64,000 nt of DNA from Trematomus loennbergii. Its lineage: Eukaryota > Chordata > Actinopteri > Perciformes > Nototheniidae. This document shows positions 12,421-24,334 of this stretch, piece by piece. The stretch is taken from contig JAAOOA010000033.1 in NCBI GenBank assembly GCA_012861695.1, positions 19,693,934 to 19,757,933 of the forward strand, given 5' to 3'. The translations under genes were made by a program, and so were the position numbers. Numbering within the stretch: the first letter of the stretch is position 1; each line of letters begins with the position of its first letter. The notes beneath the pieces are model-generated. The model had not been told where the DNA came from, ran no database searches, and worked only from the letters and a program-made list of their open reading frames with translations.

Positions 12421-14299
12421 CACTCAGTATTATGTAAAAAATACATCAAAATATGCAGTTATAAAATGTTTAATATAGAAAGAAAAATATAAAAAAATAA
12501 AGAAAATAAGTTGAAATAAAATAATTCCAAAATGCGAAAACCGTGAATGCAGATATTTTTTGAATGAAATCAAAATACAAAAACAGTCAGATATGTGCCA
12601 TATGTAAAACCGTGTAGAGAGCAAACATTTGAAATGTTATATATATTTGTAATACAATAAATTAGTTTGTGTTGAAAAGGTGAACACTGAGCATACAGGA
12701 CTAACATTTTAAACCTTTAAAAAAAAAATATATAGAATAAAAATCTGTTCATGCGAAAATGGTGGAAAACTCAGCAGGGGAATACATTTTAAGCCTTTTT
12801 TTTAATAGAATATAATAAAACATGTGTTCATTTGAAAAGGGTTTTTAAAGAGTAGAATGTAATAACAACAACTTCAAATAAAGAAATTCACGTTTTGAGC
12901 AGAGTTTAGTTAAAAATCATTACACATTAAAAAGGGGCCAAGTGAAGTTCATTCAAATATGTGTTATTGATGATGACACTGAGGAGCTAAATAAATAATA
13001 TTAATTTAAAAAAGGACATATTTACCCTCCATATTCTCAGAACCATTCTTTTCTTTTTTCCCAGACAGTTTTTGCCTCTCAACAACAGCCAGCTGAGGGT
13101 CATCGATGATATAGGAATACATTATTCCCTGGTTATGTTGGGAGAATAAGACTGCATCAGAGGCACAGGAGGAATTATCAGCAGGTCTGTCCCGCAGTTT
13201 GGGGAGAGGACAGAGGAACAACCCGAACACAAGCCTTTCTCACGGATTAATGCTGTGCCCCAGCACTAGTCTTCATCCCGTTTGAAAGGACACGGATCAC
13301 TAATGGTTATAATCTGTGGCGATAGGCTGTCCCTTCCTGATGTTATCGCAGCGTGTTGGCGCGCTGGAGAGGGAGATAGCGCGCGTCCCCATGCAGGCTC
13401 CAGCTCTGTTAGTCCCTGATATCTCACAACAACCCGGCACCATCAAATTCAACGCGAAGAAAGAGTTTGTACAATCTTTCTTCAGGCTAATAAATACATT
13501 AGACCACCAACACCATAGATATTTTTGTTGTTGGCATCATGAGTGCAAAATCAGCAAATTATTGCTCCTACACTCTTTTAGTAGCCTATAGGCTATACAA
13601 CATATTCCTAGAAGAAGCAAATGTGCAGTGTACATACTTACACACATTCCTCTGCTAGATCATTTCTATGTGTTTGGTTCTGTTGGAACTGTGGATATAG
13701 CTCCAGCAATTTGTCACAGTAAATACAAAAAGTATTGAAAGAGGATGAAGTTTTTTTATTTTTTATTCATTAAAACCTCCTTTACAAACATTTGCCTGTC
13801 ACTTATGCCAACATGAAAAAATTATAATTTTCTTATATCTTAAAATAGTTTTTCATTCAGAACAATGCATTGTCAGTTGGAGAACATTGCAAAACTGAGC
13901 TTTATGCATAACATTAATAATAATAAATGTAGATTGTAAGCATAAGAGAAAAACTGTGACAAATTATGTGCTCTTTTTTGTCCATCGCTACTCACAATCA
14001 ACAAACATCCTTATTTTATTCACACCCAACACTGTTAAATGAATCTCTTTATGTAAACCGTAAACAATGGAGGTGTGTTAATCCCTAGATTTCCAAACAA
14101 CAATGTCTCAAGACATTTCCAACCTTAATATATCCTGACATGCAATTGTATTGGTAAACTTTCAGATAAATGGATAACAGGCACCAGTATTATACTTTCT
14201 TACACAAATTCGGATAAAATCTGAAACCTGATTGGTCTTTTCATTGTCACCCACTGTTACATAAGGCAGAGGGGAAAGTAATTATCTCCGCAGTATCCT
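12421..14299. other. non-coding upstream of lhx1
   Basis: Very AT-rich up to about 13000, then a short CpG-rich patch (about 13290-13450, with CGCGCTGG and GCGCGCG), then AT-rich again. The patch could belong to an alternative promoter or divergent transcript, but no exon is supported. Confidence 0.4.
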
Positions 14300-14800
14300 A
14301 AGTGTGAGTCCTGTGGATAAGTGTCTCCTCCTGGATTTGTGTTTCCCCATCAGAGGTGTTGATTAGAAGCCTGTAGCCCAGTGAGCTGGCCCCCTGCACC
14401 CCCCAACACACCAGAGGTCTCTGTGCAGCTCTGGAATCTGGCAGGGTGCATGCTGTTTGTTTTGGAATGAAAAAAGCATGTCATTAGTGTTTGTTAATTG
14501 CAGCTAATTGGCCCTAACGAGATGAACAGGCCACCCACTGGGACCGTTCATACAAATAATTTGCAGAAAACAAAATTAATTACTAGATGCTAATTAAAGT
14601 CAATTAAAGCTGATTAGGTAGTGGTGGAATGGGGAAGTTAAAGATGGGCGGAAAATACCTGGCAACGCACAATGTGACATGACAAATACATCTGGCAGCA
14701 GAGCTCCCCACTGTGAAACAGGATGGCCTTTCCCCATTCAGTCCCTTTGTGCTGATAGGCTTAATCTCACCTCGGGAAAGTGATAGCATAACAACTGCCT
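14300..14800. promoter_or_regulatory. candidate lhx1 enhancer with clustered homeodomain sites
   Basis: The stretch 14490-14615 packs many TAAT cores close together: TTAATTGC, GCTAATTGG, AATTAATTAC, GCTAATTAAAG, CAATTAAAG and GATTAGG. A GC-richer flank lies at 14330-14450. It sits about 2.5 kb upstream of the lhx1 start, and its texture differs sharply from the simple AT-rich DNA either side. This is inference; conservation was not tested. Confidence 0.35.
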
Positions 14801-15827
14801 AATAGGAGGATTGCATTTGGCAAAAGTTCAATCAACAAGACTCATTGGCAGCCTCATTTACTTGCTCCTTCTATATCACTTTCAAATTAAAGATGCAATT
14901 GGCTCTCAGTTGAATAGACTTTAATGATCTTCTCTACTGTTTGGTACACGGTCGTTTGAGTTGTGATATTCAAAAAACTGAATATTATAAATCAGTCTGA
15001 TTGAGCATCTCAGGTGTGTGTTTAGAAATACATTTAATAAAAGGCTCTTACAAGATACGTGCAAAAAAATCTCTTTCAGCATGTGGTCTTTTTAAACTGT
15101 TCATCTTATTTTTTGAAATGTAATATAGTTGCAGATTTTTATGTCAATCTGATACCAAGTTTTCGATTATTTCCTAAATTGAACTGGAGTACTTCTACTG
15201 TAAACGTATACTTCACCTGTTTGGTAGAGGCTCATAATGTGAAAATGTGTAGTGACATGATGAAACATTGTTTTGCTGCTAGGATCAAAAGAAACTCAGA
15301 AAGTTCAAAATAATAACAACTTCCATTCAGAAATATATGTATTGGTTTTCTAGGTTAATCCAATAATGACCCACCTTTAATGTACTGAGAAGTGTTTAGT
15401 GTAACCTGGTTAATACACCAGAAGCCCTTCAGTATAAGACTCATAACATGTTATAATCTTCATGATCTGGGCTGGTGTGTGTGTGTTACTGCACCAGTGT
15501 CAGTGTCTGGCGTTAAGCACAGTTTAATATCCATTTCTGGCCAAGGAACATACCATCTGCAGTCTTTCTGCTCTGAGTCAACTGACCTCCTGCCTTCATG
15601 GTGTTTTAGAGCTGAGAAGTGGAACAGCTTGGCATGACATTTGCAGTGCTCTGCATTCAACACAGAGCTTTGAACAGCCTGCGCTTCACTGAATTGGCAT
15701 AATGCAGGTAACATATAGAAATGCAATGGGGGAATACAGAGGTACTGTCATACCAACCCAGTCTCACAAAAAAACGTGTAATAGCTACTTTGATCCACAG
15801 GCAAAAGTTAGTAGTTTCCAAAAAACG
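14801..15827. other. non-coding, nothing identified
   Basis: Short frames here overlap on both strands and lack motifs or splice support. No repeat family was recognised. Confidence 0.4.
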
Positions 15828-16193
15828 GTGACATGGATACGTTTTTTTCCCCTCTTCATTCCTAATGGCCAGTGCCCACTCAAGTAATAGTCAAATGTCC
15901 CGGCTTAAATACAAAAAAACATGGCAGACACTATTTCTGTGGAAAATGGGACATTTCAGGATAGTTTCGCCATTAAAGTGCTTTTTTTTTATTACATTTT
16001 TAGCAAGAAATGTAAATGTTACTTTCAGAATCTCCGTTCATTGGTTGTGTAGGATCTAGACATTAATACAGTGTTGCCATATAGCCATCTCAATTGTGAG
16101 ATGACTATGTTTTTTCCCATATTAATTTCCAATGGCCAGTGTTCATGTCACATGATCGTCAACTTTCACGGCGTGAAAACAATTCATAGAGTA
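15828..16193 (+). repeat. imperfect direct repeat, two units
   Basis: Unit 1 (about 15828-15925) and unit 2 (about 16097-16193) share the order GTGACATGGATACG or GTGAGATGACTATG, TTTTTTCCC, AATGGCCAGTG and a GTCAA-T block ending in AAAACA. They are about 269 bases apart. This is either an old local duplication or two ends of a degraded transposon. Confidence 0.45.
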
Positions 16194-16439
16194 TTGTTTT
16201 AAGACAGCAATGTTTAAAAATATTTTAAGAGGAAATATTACGTCGAACTCCCTATCCAGTGCATGAGCCCATACATACGGTAGGTATCAGGAGTGCTAAC
16301 CATACCACAACTGAGTAATTTTTGTATTGGTGGCCTTATTAAAAAAACAAGCCATTCAGTGGCTTCTCTTGCTGTCACATCCGTGAATATCTGAGTATCT
16401 CTACACATGGCTTGATAACTACCTCTACAAAGGTGCACC

Positions 16440-17138
16440 AATTTCCTTCATTATTTTTCTCACAAGCCAATCAGAGCAGACTGATCAGACCAGACTGATT
16501 TTCCTGGAGGGGCTCTTATAGAGACAGGCGCTAAAACAGTGTGTGTTTGAGAAAGAGATTGGATACAAGTATTCTTTTTACTTTAAAGTGGACCTATCAT
16601 GCTATATTTGAAAAATATATTGCAGGGCCATACCTATATAAAACATGTCTGTGAAGTTTTTTTTTCAAAATACCAAACAGATCATGTATTTTAGCCATGC
16701 CTCATTTCGCTCTATTTGCTCTAACAGCACTGTTTTTGCAAGGGCTGATTCTGTGACTACAGCGCCACTTACAGGCCTGGCATATGTACTACAGCGTCTC
16801 CAGCGCGAACGGACACGTTCGTGGCCCAATTCCCCTGATAGGTGGAGAGTTGCCCATATAGGCGGAGCACCCCTTTTCTGACGTCAGGAAATTCAAATCT
16901 GTATCAGCTCCATTGCAGCCCCGTTTTTAGAGATTTGGGTATGGAGGAAAAGAGAGAGGGTTGTGTTTTCTGACACTTGGTGAGTTCCCTGACACACCGG
17001 GGACACATATTCATGTATAAAAGACGTACAAAAGTGCATTTTGCATGATAGGTCCCCTTTAAAGCATGTTACTATGTTCATGTAGAAACCCTAAATAAAA
17101 GTAGGAACCTAAAATTAGCATGATATGTCCCCTTTAAT
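16440..17138. mobile_element. TTAA-type MITE family B, split by another element
   Basis: The left part (about 16465-16580) has CCAATCAGAGCAGACTGA and AGAGACAGGCGCTAAAACAG. The right part (17063-17138) has ATGTTCATGTAGAAACCC and ends ATGATATGTCCCCTTTAA. Both parts align in order with the uninterrupted copy at 39896-40123. The middle is occupied by the 16583-17062 insertion. Confidence 0.6.
16583..17062. mobile_element. TTAA-flanked MITE inserted in a family B copy
   Basis: Both ends are TTAA with inverted termini: TTAAAGTGGACCTATCATGC on the left, and on the right the complement of TTAAAGGGGACCTATCATGC. This 480-bp structure sits in the middle of an older related repeat. TTAA target duplication is the mark of piggyBac-type transposition. 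No transposase frame is present. Confidence 0.7.
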
Positions 17139-18405
17139 AACTGGTTTCAAGCTGTTTAACAATCTCAACAAATGGAGACAGTTTAAAGGTAACACATGAC
17201 TCTGCAATAAAGCTAGCCCTCCCACACAAAACCACACATTATTAAAGCAGGAAAAGCCATCAATGCAGGGCCGACAGCCACACAGAGTGCTGGGTAATCC
17301 ATATAGACCACCTTTACATTGACCTGCCAAACTATATCAGGAATTAGCAATCTCATTCACAAACATCTCCATCAGTCCAACATCAACAAATGATGGTTTT
17401 TCACTGGTATCGCTAGAGCACTGCCTTATCAATAGTGCCACAGAGGGAATGGGGATACATTCCACTTAGTATATCCCATAACCCAGAGAGAGTAGTCTAA
17501 GTTAATGTAAAATAATGATTATTGTATTATCGAATACAAAATACCTTCAAAAACATATTTATTTATTTATTTGATAGGGACATACATTTAATAAAGTGCA
17601 ACCAATGCATTGTATATACAGGTTTCAAAGGTATAGACATAATAGAAGACAGCATAGAACAATATTAAAAACCTATTTGTCTATTTCATTTATTAATCTG
17701 GCTTAAACCAAATATGGGAACGGGAAGCAGACTTGGATCTAAGTCCAGATCTAGATAAATCTAAGATCTAAATCTAAGGAAGCTGGTCAAATAAATAACA
17801 AAATAAATAAAAATACATTTTAACACAGCCTAGAAACTTAAACTTAACAGACACACAACCGTTACAAACATAAATTGAAATCACAATTCCGAACAATGAT
17901 GCCTAAGAACAGCGGAAGGTAGGAAAATACTTAATAAAACTCATGTATGTCAGTGTACTTGGCCTTTTTAAGCCTTGGACTTACTATAACAATTTCCAAA
18001 ATGAATTCTTAACTCTTTCCAAAGCTGTGCTAAAGCAGAAAGATGGTTACAGGGGAAAACCCACCCCATATCAGTGGACAGAGAGTGATCTGCCTGAGGG
18101 GGCCGTTCAGTGAAAGGGCCCAAGGGACGGAGTGCCCGCGGCCCCCGGTGATGATGGTGATTGATGCAGGCACAATTCAGACACCCCAGACGTTGCAGCA
18201 AATTAAAAGGCTATTTTGTAAAGTTGTAAAGGAGCAGAATGGCAAAGAGGAGCGATGAGCCCCCCCCCACCTCCTCCTCTGCTCTGTCACACCATCAGCT
18301 TCTGTTTAGTTTCCTCGGTGTCATCGGTCCCTTAGGGAGGAGAGCTATTACAAGCCTTTCATGCTCACTCATACTGCACCGCTGATGCCGCTTGTGCACA
18401 TATGG

Positions 18406-18407
<2 letters not shown>
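17139..18407. other. non-coding; possible minus-strand LINE tail and a conserved-looking patch
   Basis: A run of TTTA units at about 17556-17573 followed by TGATAGGGACATACATTTAA resembles the reversed 3' tail of fish retroposons. At about 17736-17780 there are short repeats of the type ATCTAA. The stretch 18035-18260 is GC-richer and complex, and may be conserved. Confidence 0.35.
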
Positions 18408-18468
<61 letters not shown>

Positions 18469-18489
18469 TGGGTGTGGGTGTGTGTGTGC
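18408..18489. repeat. (TG)n microsatellite
   Basis: About 80 bases of TG repeats, with three GTGTGG variants near the right end. The His-Thr or Cys-Val frames read through it are artefacts. Confidence 0.95.
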
Positions 18490-21400
18490 AGAGGTAGAGC
18501 AAATATGGATCCATGCACGAGAGAGAGAGAGAGACTGTGAGTCAGTAGATGAAAAGTCAACAAGCAAATATTGATGAAGCATCCATGGGGAACTTCTTTT
18601 TTCAAAGTTCTTAACTAGCATGAGTGATAGCAGCAGCGACCCCTCCCCCTCCTGTGCATTAGCTCCTTATCTGTACATGATTTACAAATCATTTATCCTC
18701 AATTTGAATTTAATTGACCTGGCTGACCTGAGGATGCACCCGTTGCTGGCGGTGTGGGGAGAGGAGATAGAGAGACAGGCGGTGTCAGGCTGGAAGGCAG
18801 AGCAGCCTTCGGGGAGGACGACTCGCATGCCAGAGGTCAAACCCGTGTCAAGTGGGGAGTGAGGCCAGCTGAGCTGCCCCGGCCCCTGCATTGTGCTCAT
18901 CACTGCAGCTGCTGTCAGTTATCAGGAGTGTTTGCAGGAGGAGGCGCAGCGGGCCGGGGGTGGGGGCTGCGTTGATAGAAAGGAGCGTGCTTGTGTGTAA
19001 CTTTGGGGGAAGTGGAGGGGCAGGGGACAGGGGATTGTTGGAGCTTTGGGGGGCATATGGTCCCAAAGTACCCAAGGAAAAGGGCTCTTTTGCACGCAAC
19101 ACATGCCAGGTCTCCCACAAGCAGGTCACCTGCCTCACATCTTCTGGCTGCTCAGAGGAAACATTTGAAATGGTTCTCAATGTGGTCATTTTTTTATTTT
19201 ACATTTTCATAAAAGTTCTACACAAACAGGAAAGTCAGCAACTGTGCATTTAAGATACTACTTTTTTTAAATTAAATATTGCCGAAATAAAGAAAGTTTG
19301 ACATTATGCTCAAGTCTCAACCCAACTCAACTATTAAATCCCATTTTTCTTATAACTCAAAATGAAAGTGTTCAATGAGCGTGGCAGACAACACATTTTG
19401 GGTGAGTTCAATATTTGGTTTGTACTGGGGAAGCACAGTGATATCGGCATATCATCAGCATCACAGAGTTTAAAAAAGTAATATCAACAACGGACAAAAA
19501 TAACCATTTCCTCCAAGGCTGGCTGATTAGATGACATGATTTGAATAATTGACAACGTAGGTGCAAAACCAAATGTCTGCCTTTTGAAAAAATCATACAG
19601 TGCAATCACTTTCACACGTGGACAGAAATTATATTGTTTTCAAAATTGTGAAAATTGTAAATTTGCCATGATTTTCCTTATTGTGAGTGACAGCATCACC
19701 CAATCCTGTTAAATAGTTATATTATTTTTCTTATCCGATCCAGTAAATGTGTACATTTTGGAAAGCATTGTAACATATATCTGCCAGTTGACCATCAATA
19801 AACACTAATAATTGTGCAATATTTCAGTATCGTCGAAAAATAATAGGAAATTATCAACATAAGGGTTATTGGTAAAAATATTGTGCATGCCTAGTTTATG
19901 ATAATTATGATTCATATAATAATGACACTAATATAAACACACTAGCTGTATTAATAGAAAAGAAGGAGATTGAAGATGATAAACTAAATTAGATCGTATT
20001 AGTACACACAATAGATGTATTTGAAAAACTACAATATTGTAGCTCCCTCTGCTTGCTATGTGGTTACTATCATCTCCTATTGCTACTGTGATCTCAGTCA
20101 GGGGTGATGTATTTCAAGCTGGAGTGCAGCGTCTTGATTCTTAGCCCCAGGTGAGGCATAATCAGCCCTGCTGCAGTAGGGTCACGACTCCTTGCTGGAA
20201 TGGTTTCACTGGCCTATAGCAGCTTATCACTCGCTCCCACTCTGCCCAGCCCCTCTGCTGAATACTGACAACGAGAAGGGGGAGCCCACTGTATGAATCG
20301 ATCCGAGCTCACACAGATATGTCCCGCTAAGAGGTCACCGAGGCTGGGTAATATGTACACTGCCGAGTCAATAGGAAAATATTAGCCAAGCGGCTTAACA
20401 GAGCGGCGGAGAGGGGGACACTGCATGCATGAGAGGATGTATGTGTCAGACATCCCAGTCTGCTTCCCCTGGTGCATCTGTCAGTCTCTGATCTCTGAGT
20501 TGTATGCAAGCAGGGGAGTCATAGCTGCTGCATTAGAATAAGGCTGCAGGAGTGCCGCAGACAGGCTGTGTCCTGATGCCGCCGCCCACCCTTGTCTTTT
20601 CAGCTGGGCCTTCTCATACTCAGCCTTTCATTCCAGCAGCTCTTTGGGACCCGGCTTTTCCCAATGCACTAAACAGATGGGCGTCTCACAAAGGGCCGTG
20701 CTTCTTGGCAAGCTGGTGTCCTACATGGCTGATTACACCGAAATACCAAAGCCAGAATTGATACAGTGGCTCGTGGTCACGTTGTGCAATGGGGTTACAG
20801 GGCAGACAGAGAGAAAAAACAACAAACAGATCATGTAGATTGAAGCCTGTCTGTATTGTTGGCAAATATTCATTAATACTGCTACCTTAGAGAGATGAAG
20901 GGGATTTGGGGCTGCTGGAGGACTTACAGCTTTACTTCATGATTTATATTTAATCTTTTTCACTTTTTACCATTTTACAAAACATTAAAAGCTTTTTTGA
21001 CCGATGTTTCACCTTTTTTTATGTTCGACTTGGCTTTGGTTTATCGTGCGCAGGTGGAATTGGGTTAAAAAGTTGTAGTTTAGTGAGTCTTTTTTTGTAG
21101 CTTTACCTTTCTTTTCACCATTTGTCATCTCGGTGATTACATGGAGTGACAGATTGACAAAAATGGGAAAAATATGGCAACCATTTCATGTGGATGAAGG
21201 ATTAAAATCTAACCTCAGTTATCAGTACTGTTTCTTCAAATTCAGAGAGCAATTCAACGCTACTTTGTTCCACCATCATTAGAGGAAACAGATCCCTCCT
21301 GACCATGTTTGTGTGGTAAGAAAACAGTGGTTTTATTGTTGGAGCCACTGACCAACAACAACCAGATCTCTTTTTCTTATTGTTAGCGACATGGCTACTG

Positions 21401-22018
21401 CTAGCAGCCTGTTGACTTTCAAAAGCAACAACTGTTAGAATCCCAAATGATAGTCAGAGTAAAAACCATGTTAGTATTAATAAGTAGTGAGAAGTTGTGT
21501 ATCTTATTGATCTAGCTTAGTAGTTAGAGCTTTTTTTAAACTCTACCTCATCTCCTTTGCATCCTCTGTAGACAAAGCCTTTTTGCTGTATTTCCACAGA
21601 TAGCATTGCTTTTGTTCCACTACTCGAGGAGAGTTACTGTGAGCAATTGTTTTTAGTTGTACGCTGTTTGTTGAGTTGCCTTTTAGTCAAATCTTCTCTG
21701 GTATGCAATGATGCTGTTATTGTGAAAGGGAGACGATGACCAAGACGCAGACAGAATTCCATTTTAAGCGGGGCTTAAACAAAACAGATCTAAACGAAAC
21801 AATTCATTCATTAGATTGCATGGACTGTATGTAGAATCCATACACTCAAAATTGTCTTTATACTTAATATTTATATAGTTATTTTCTCATTAAATACATA
21901 TAGGCACACAAATATACACACAAGTGCTTTTTCCCCAGTGAGCTGCTAGCAGAGTTATTTCTCAAATCCAGTGTTTCCCCTCTTGATTTGATGCCCCTTC
22001 TAACTGACAGGAGTGTAG
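18490..22018. other. non-coding desert
   Basis: No exon was supported. GC-richer, complex patches at about 18615-19150 and 20060-20600 contrast with AT-rich flanks and could hold conserved elements. No transposon was recognised. Confidence 0.4.
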
Positions 22019-22048
22019 CCTGTGTGTGTGTGTGTGTGTGTGTGTGCG

Positions 22049-22113
<65 letters not shown>

Positions 22114-22124
22114 TGCGTGTGTGC
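22019..22124. repeat. (TG)n microsatellite
   Basis: About 100 bases of TG, broken by one GCGTTG variant at about 22046-22051. No coding content. Confidence 0.95.
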
Positions 22125-24254
22125 AAGTACATCCCCATGTCCATTGTGTATGTGCACACGAGATAAAGAGGGACAGAGAGAATTGGGAGCGAGTACATGC
22201 CTGTAGCCAGACTATCCACATTTTTAATCAACATAAAAACACAAACCAACAATCCGGGCTTCTTCTTCTTATCAGCAGCTGTGTCCTTTCCTTCCTCTCA
22301 GACTGCCCTCCCATCCCTGTCTGGCCTCCCAGATATGCTAATCACTTTGTAAGAATATCCTGTTGGATAATTACCATACATTACCCTGTGCTCATCTCCC
22401 GATTAATCCTTCATGTGCATAATCGCATTTGGGCTTCTTTTCCAGCCCAATGTTAAAGGTGAAACGTGGGTGAATACAATTTATACCGGTCGTACGTTAT
22501 AGGATGGAATGTGTTAGCAGCCCTTACCTCCAGGATATTGTCTGCAGACTGAGATGGCTGAATGAAGAGGATTATCTCTTCAAACATTAACTGTCCAGAC
22601 TGCTGGATCTTAGAGAGTTGTAATACCATCACCGGAGGCGGTTTTCAATGGTGGATCCTGGCATTACCCTTTGTTATGTGATGGTTTTACAATCATTTGA
22701 ATAGTTGTATTGGTGTCTTACAGTAAACCGGTGGCACGAATACGTAATTATAGCATGAATTAAGCTTATTTTTTAACTTCTATTTCAGCACTATACATTT
22801 ACAAATTCCCATAATTGAGTTGCCTTTTTAAAAAAAAATTAATGGATGTGGATCTAGCACACAACCAAGAACACGCAGTATAGTAATCATCTGCTCTTTA
22901 AAAACATTTTAATGTTTTATTCTACATTTCCAAGAAGCTACAGTTTGCATGAAATAACCGATTCCAAATTAATACACAGACTGCCGTAGGGTACGAAATG
23001 CTGTGTTATTCCAATTTTCATGCATTCACAGAAATACATTTCAGAATAAACTTGATGGGGTCATAACGAGTTTAAGACATGCTATTTTCCAAATCACTTA
23101 TAGACATTAAACTGCGTTCACAAAAAATAAATGTGTCTGGTTGGCAGACTGATCAATGCATTCTCTTCACATGATGCTACACCTGGAACCCTCCCTTTAT
23201 TGATAGCCCCTCCCCTATTCTTATATCTCATTTGAATATATTGAGTGAGCCATCTGTAAGCCATTTATCTACATCAAAAAGCCGTTAGAATTGCCGTCTC
23301 CTCCCCCTGGCCCTGCCTCCAGCCCGGTCGGCACATACAAATCAACACATGCATGCATATGTTGCTGCAAGCAAGCACACACATGCACACATGGACGAAA
23401 TACAAATGATTTGTCTGACAAGCCTCAAAAGCGTTGATGTATCTCATTGTCATATTTTCACAACCAGGAATCATTTGCACTGCTTTATTTTCATCAGCGT
23501 ACCTTCAAATATGTCAGGGTCAGCGTTAGCCTTCTTCATGGACACATAGGAAGTTGTTTTAATATGATCCTTCTGACAACTGATGCCTACGTCTCTGTCT
23601 GCAGACCTTTCCACAAAGACCCGCCGTGGTGGTTGCACACATGACCCCTTGCGAAGGAAACACAAAAGCACTATTACAAGAGTAATGACCAAATTTAACA
23701 CTTTGCCTCAGCACACCTGGGTTCCAGACAAGGACCGTATATTTCCTGTGACAGTCCCACCATCTCTGCAGAGCGCAGCGAACCAGAACTGAACTGGCAG
23801 GGTCAATATCCCTGGAGAGAGAGGAGTACTCTGAAGAAATAGTGTGTTTGTGGGTTCTCATTTGTGGCTGCATAAAGGCCCAGAGGGCAGCGAGGAGGAC
23901 ATCGAACAGAGCTCTCTGTTAATTGTTACAACTCTGGAATGAGAGACTGGACAGCAGTGAGGAAGTGTGTGGCTAGTATTGGCTTAAAAGGGGAGTTCGT
24001 TCTGCAAAAAGAGTCCACAATGCCAGACGCTTTCAGATGTTAGGCCTTTAATTTATAGTAACATCTAAAAATACAACTTTTATGTTTTAAGCTGTAACAT
24101 TTATTGTAAAGTAAATGTTTATTGGCACAATGTAATGGCTATTGAATAGACGAATGACCTAATGGTACTAAAGATTCGATTTACAGCACAAAATAAATAA
24201 GTTAACAATTGCACAACCAAAACAAGAATTATAGTAATTTTAGTCTGTTTACCT
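22125..24254. other. non-coding desert
   Basis: No exon was found. The stretch 22255-22460 (with GATATGCTAATCAC, GGATAATTACC and CCGATTAATCC) is complex and has several homeodomain-type cores, so it is another enhancer candidate. The rest shows nothing. Confidence 0.35.
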
Positions 24255-24334
24255 GGTAACTATCGGTAACTATCGGTAGCTATTGGTAGCTTTCGGTAGC
24301 TATTGGTAGCTATCGGTAGCTATTGGTAGCTAAC
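24255..24334. repeat. 10-bp minisatellite, eight units
   Basis: Eight tandem units of the form GGTARCTATY fill exactly 80 bases, with small variants (CTTTC once, CTAAC in the last unit). Confidence 0.9.

Noticed and set aside
18295..18621. His-Thr and Cys-Val rich open frames
   Set aside because: They are read through a TG microsatellite; the same applies at 21879-22456.
18754..19253. Cluster of frames of 60-120 codons on both strands
   Set aside because: GC-richer DNA with few stops; Pro/Ser-biased translations without any domain.
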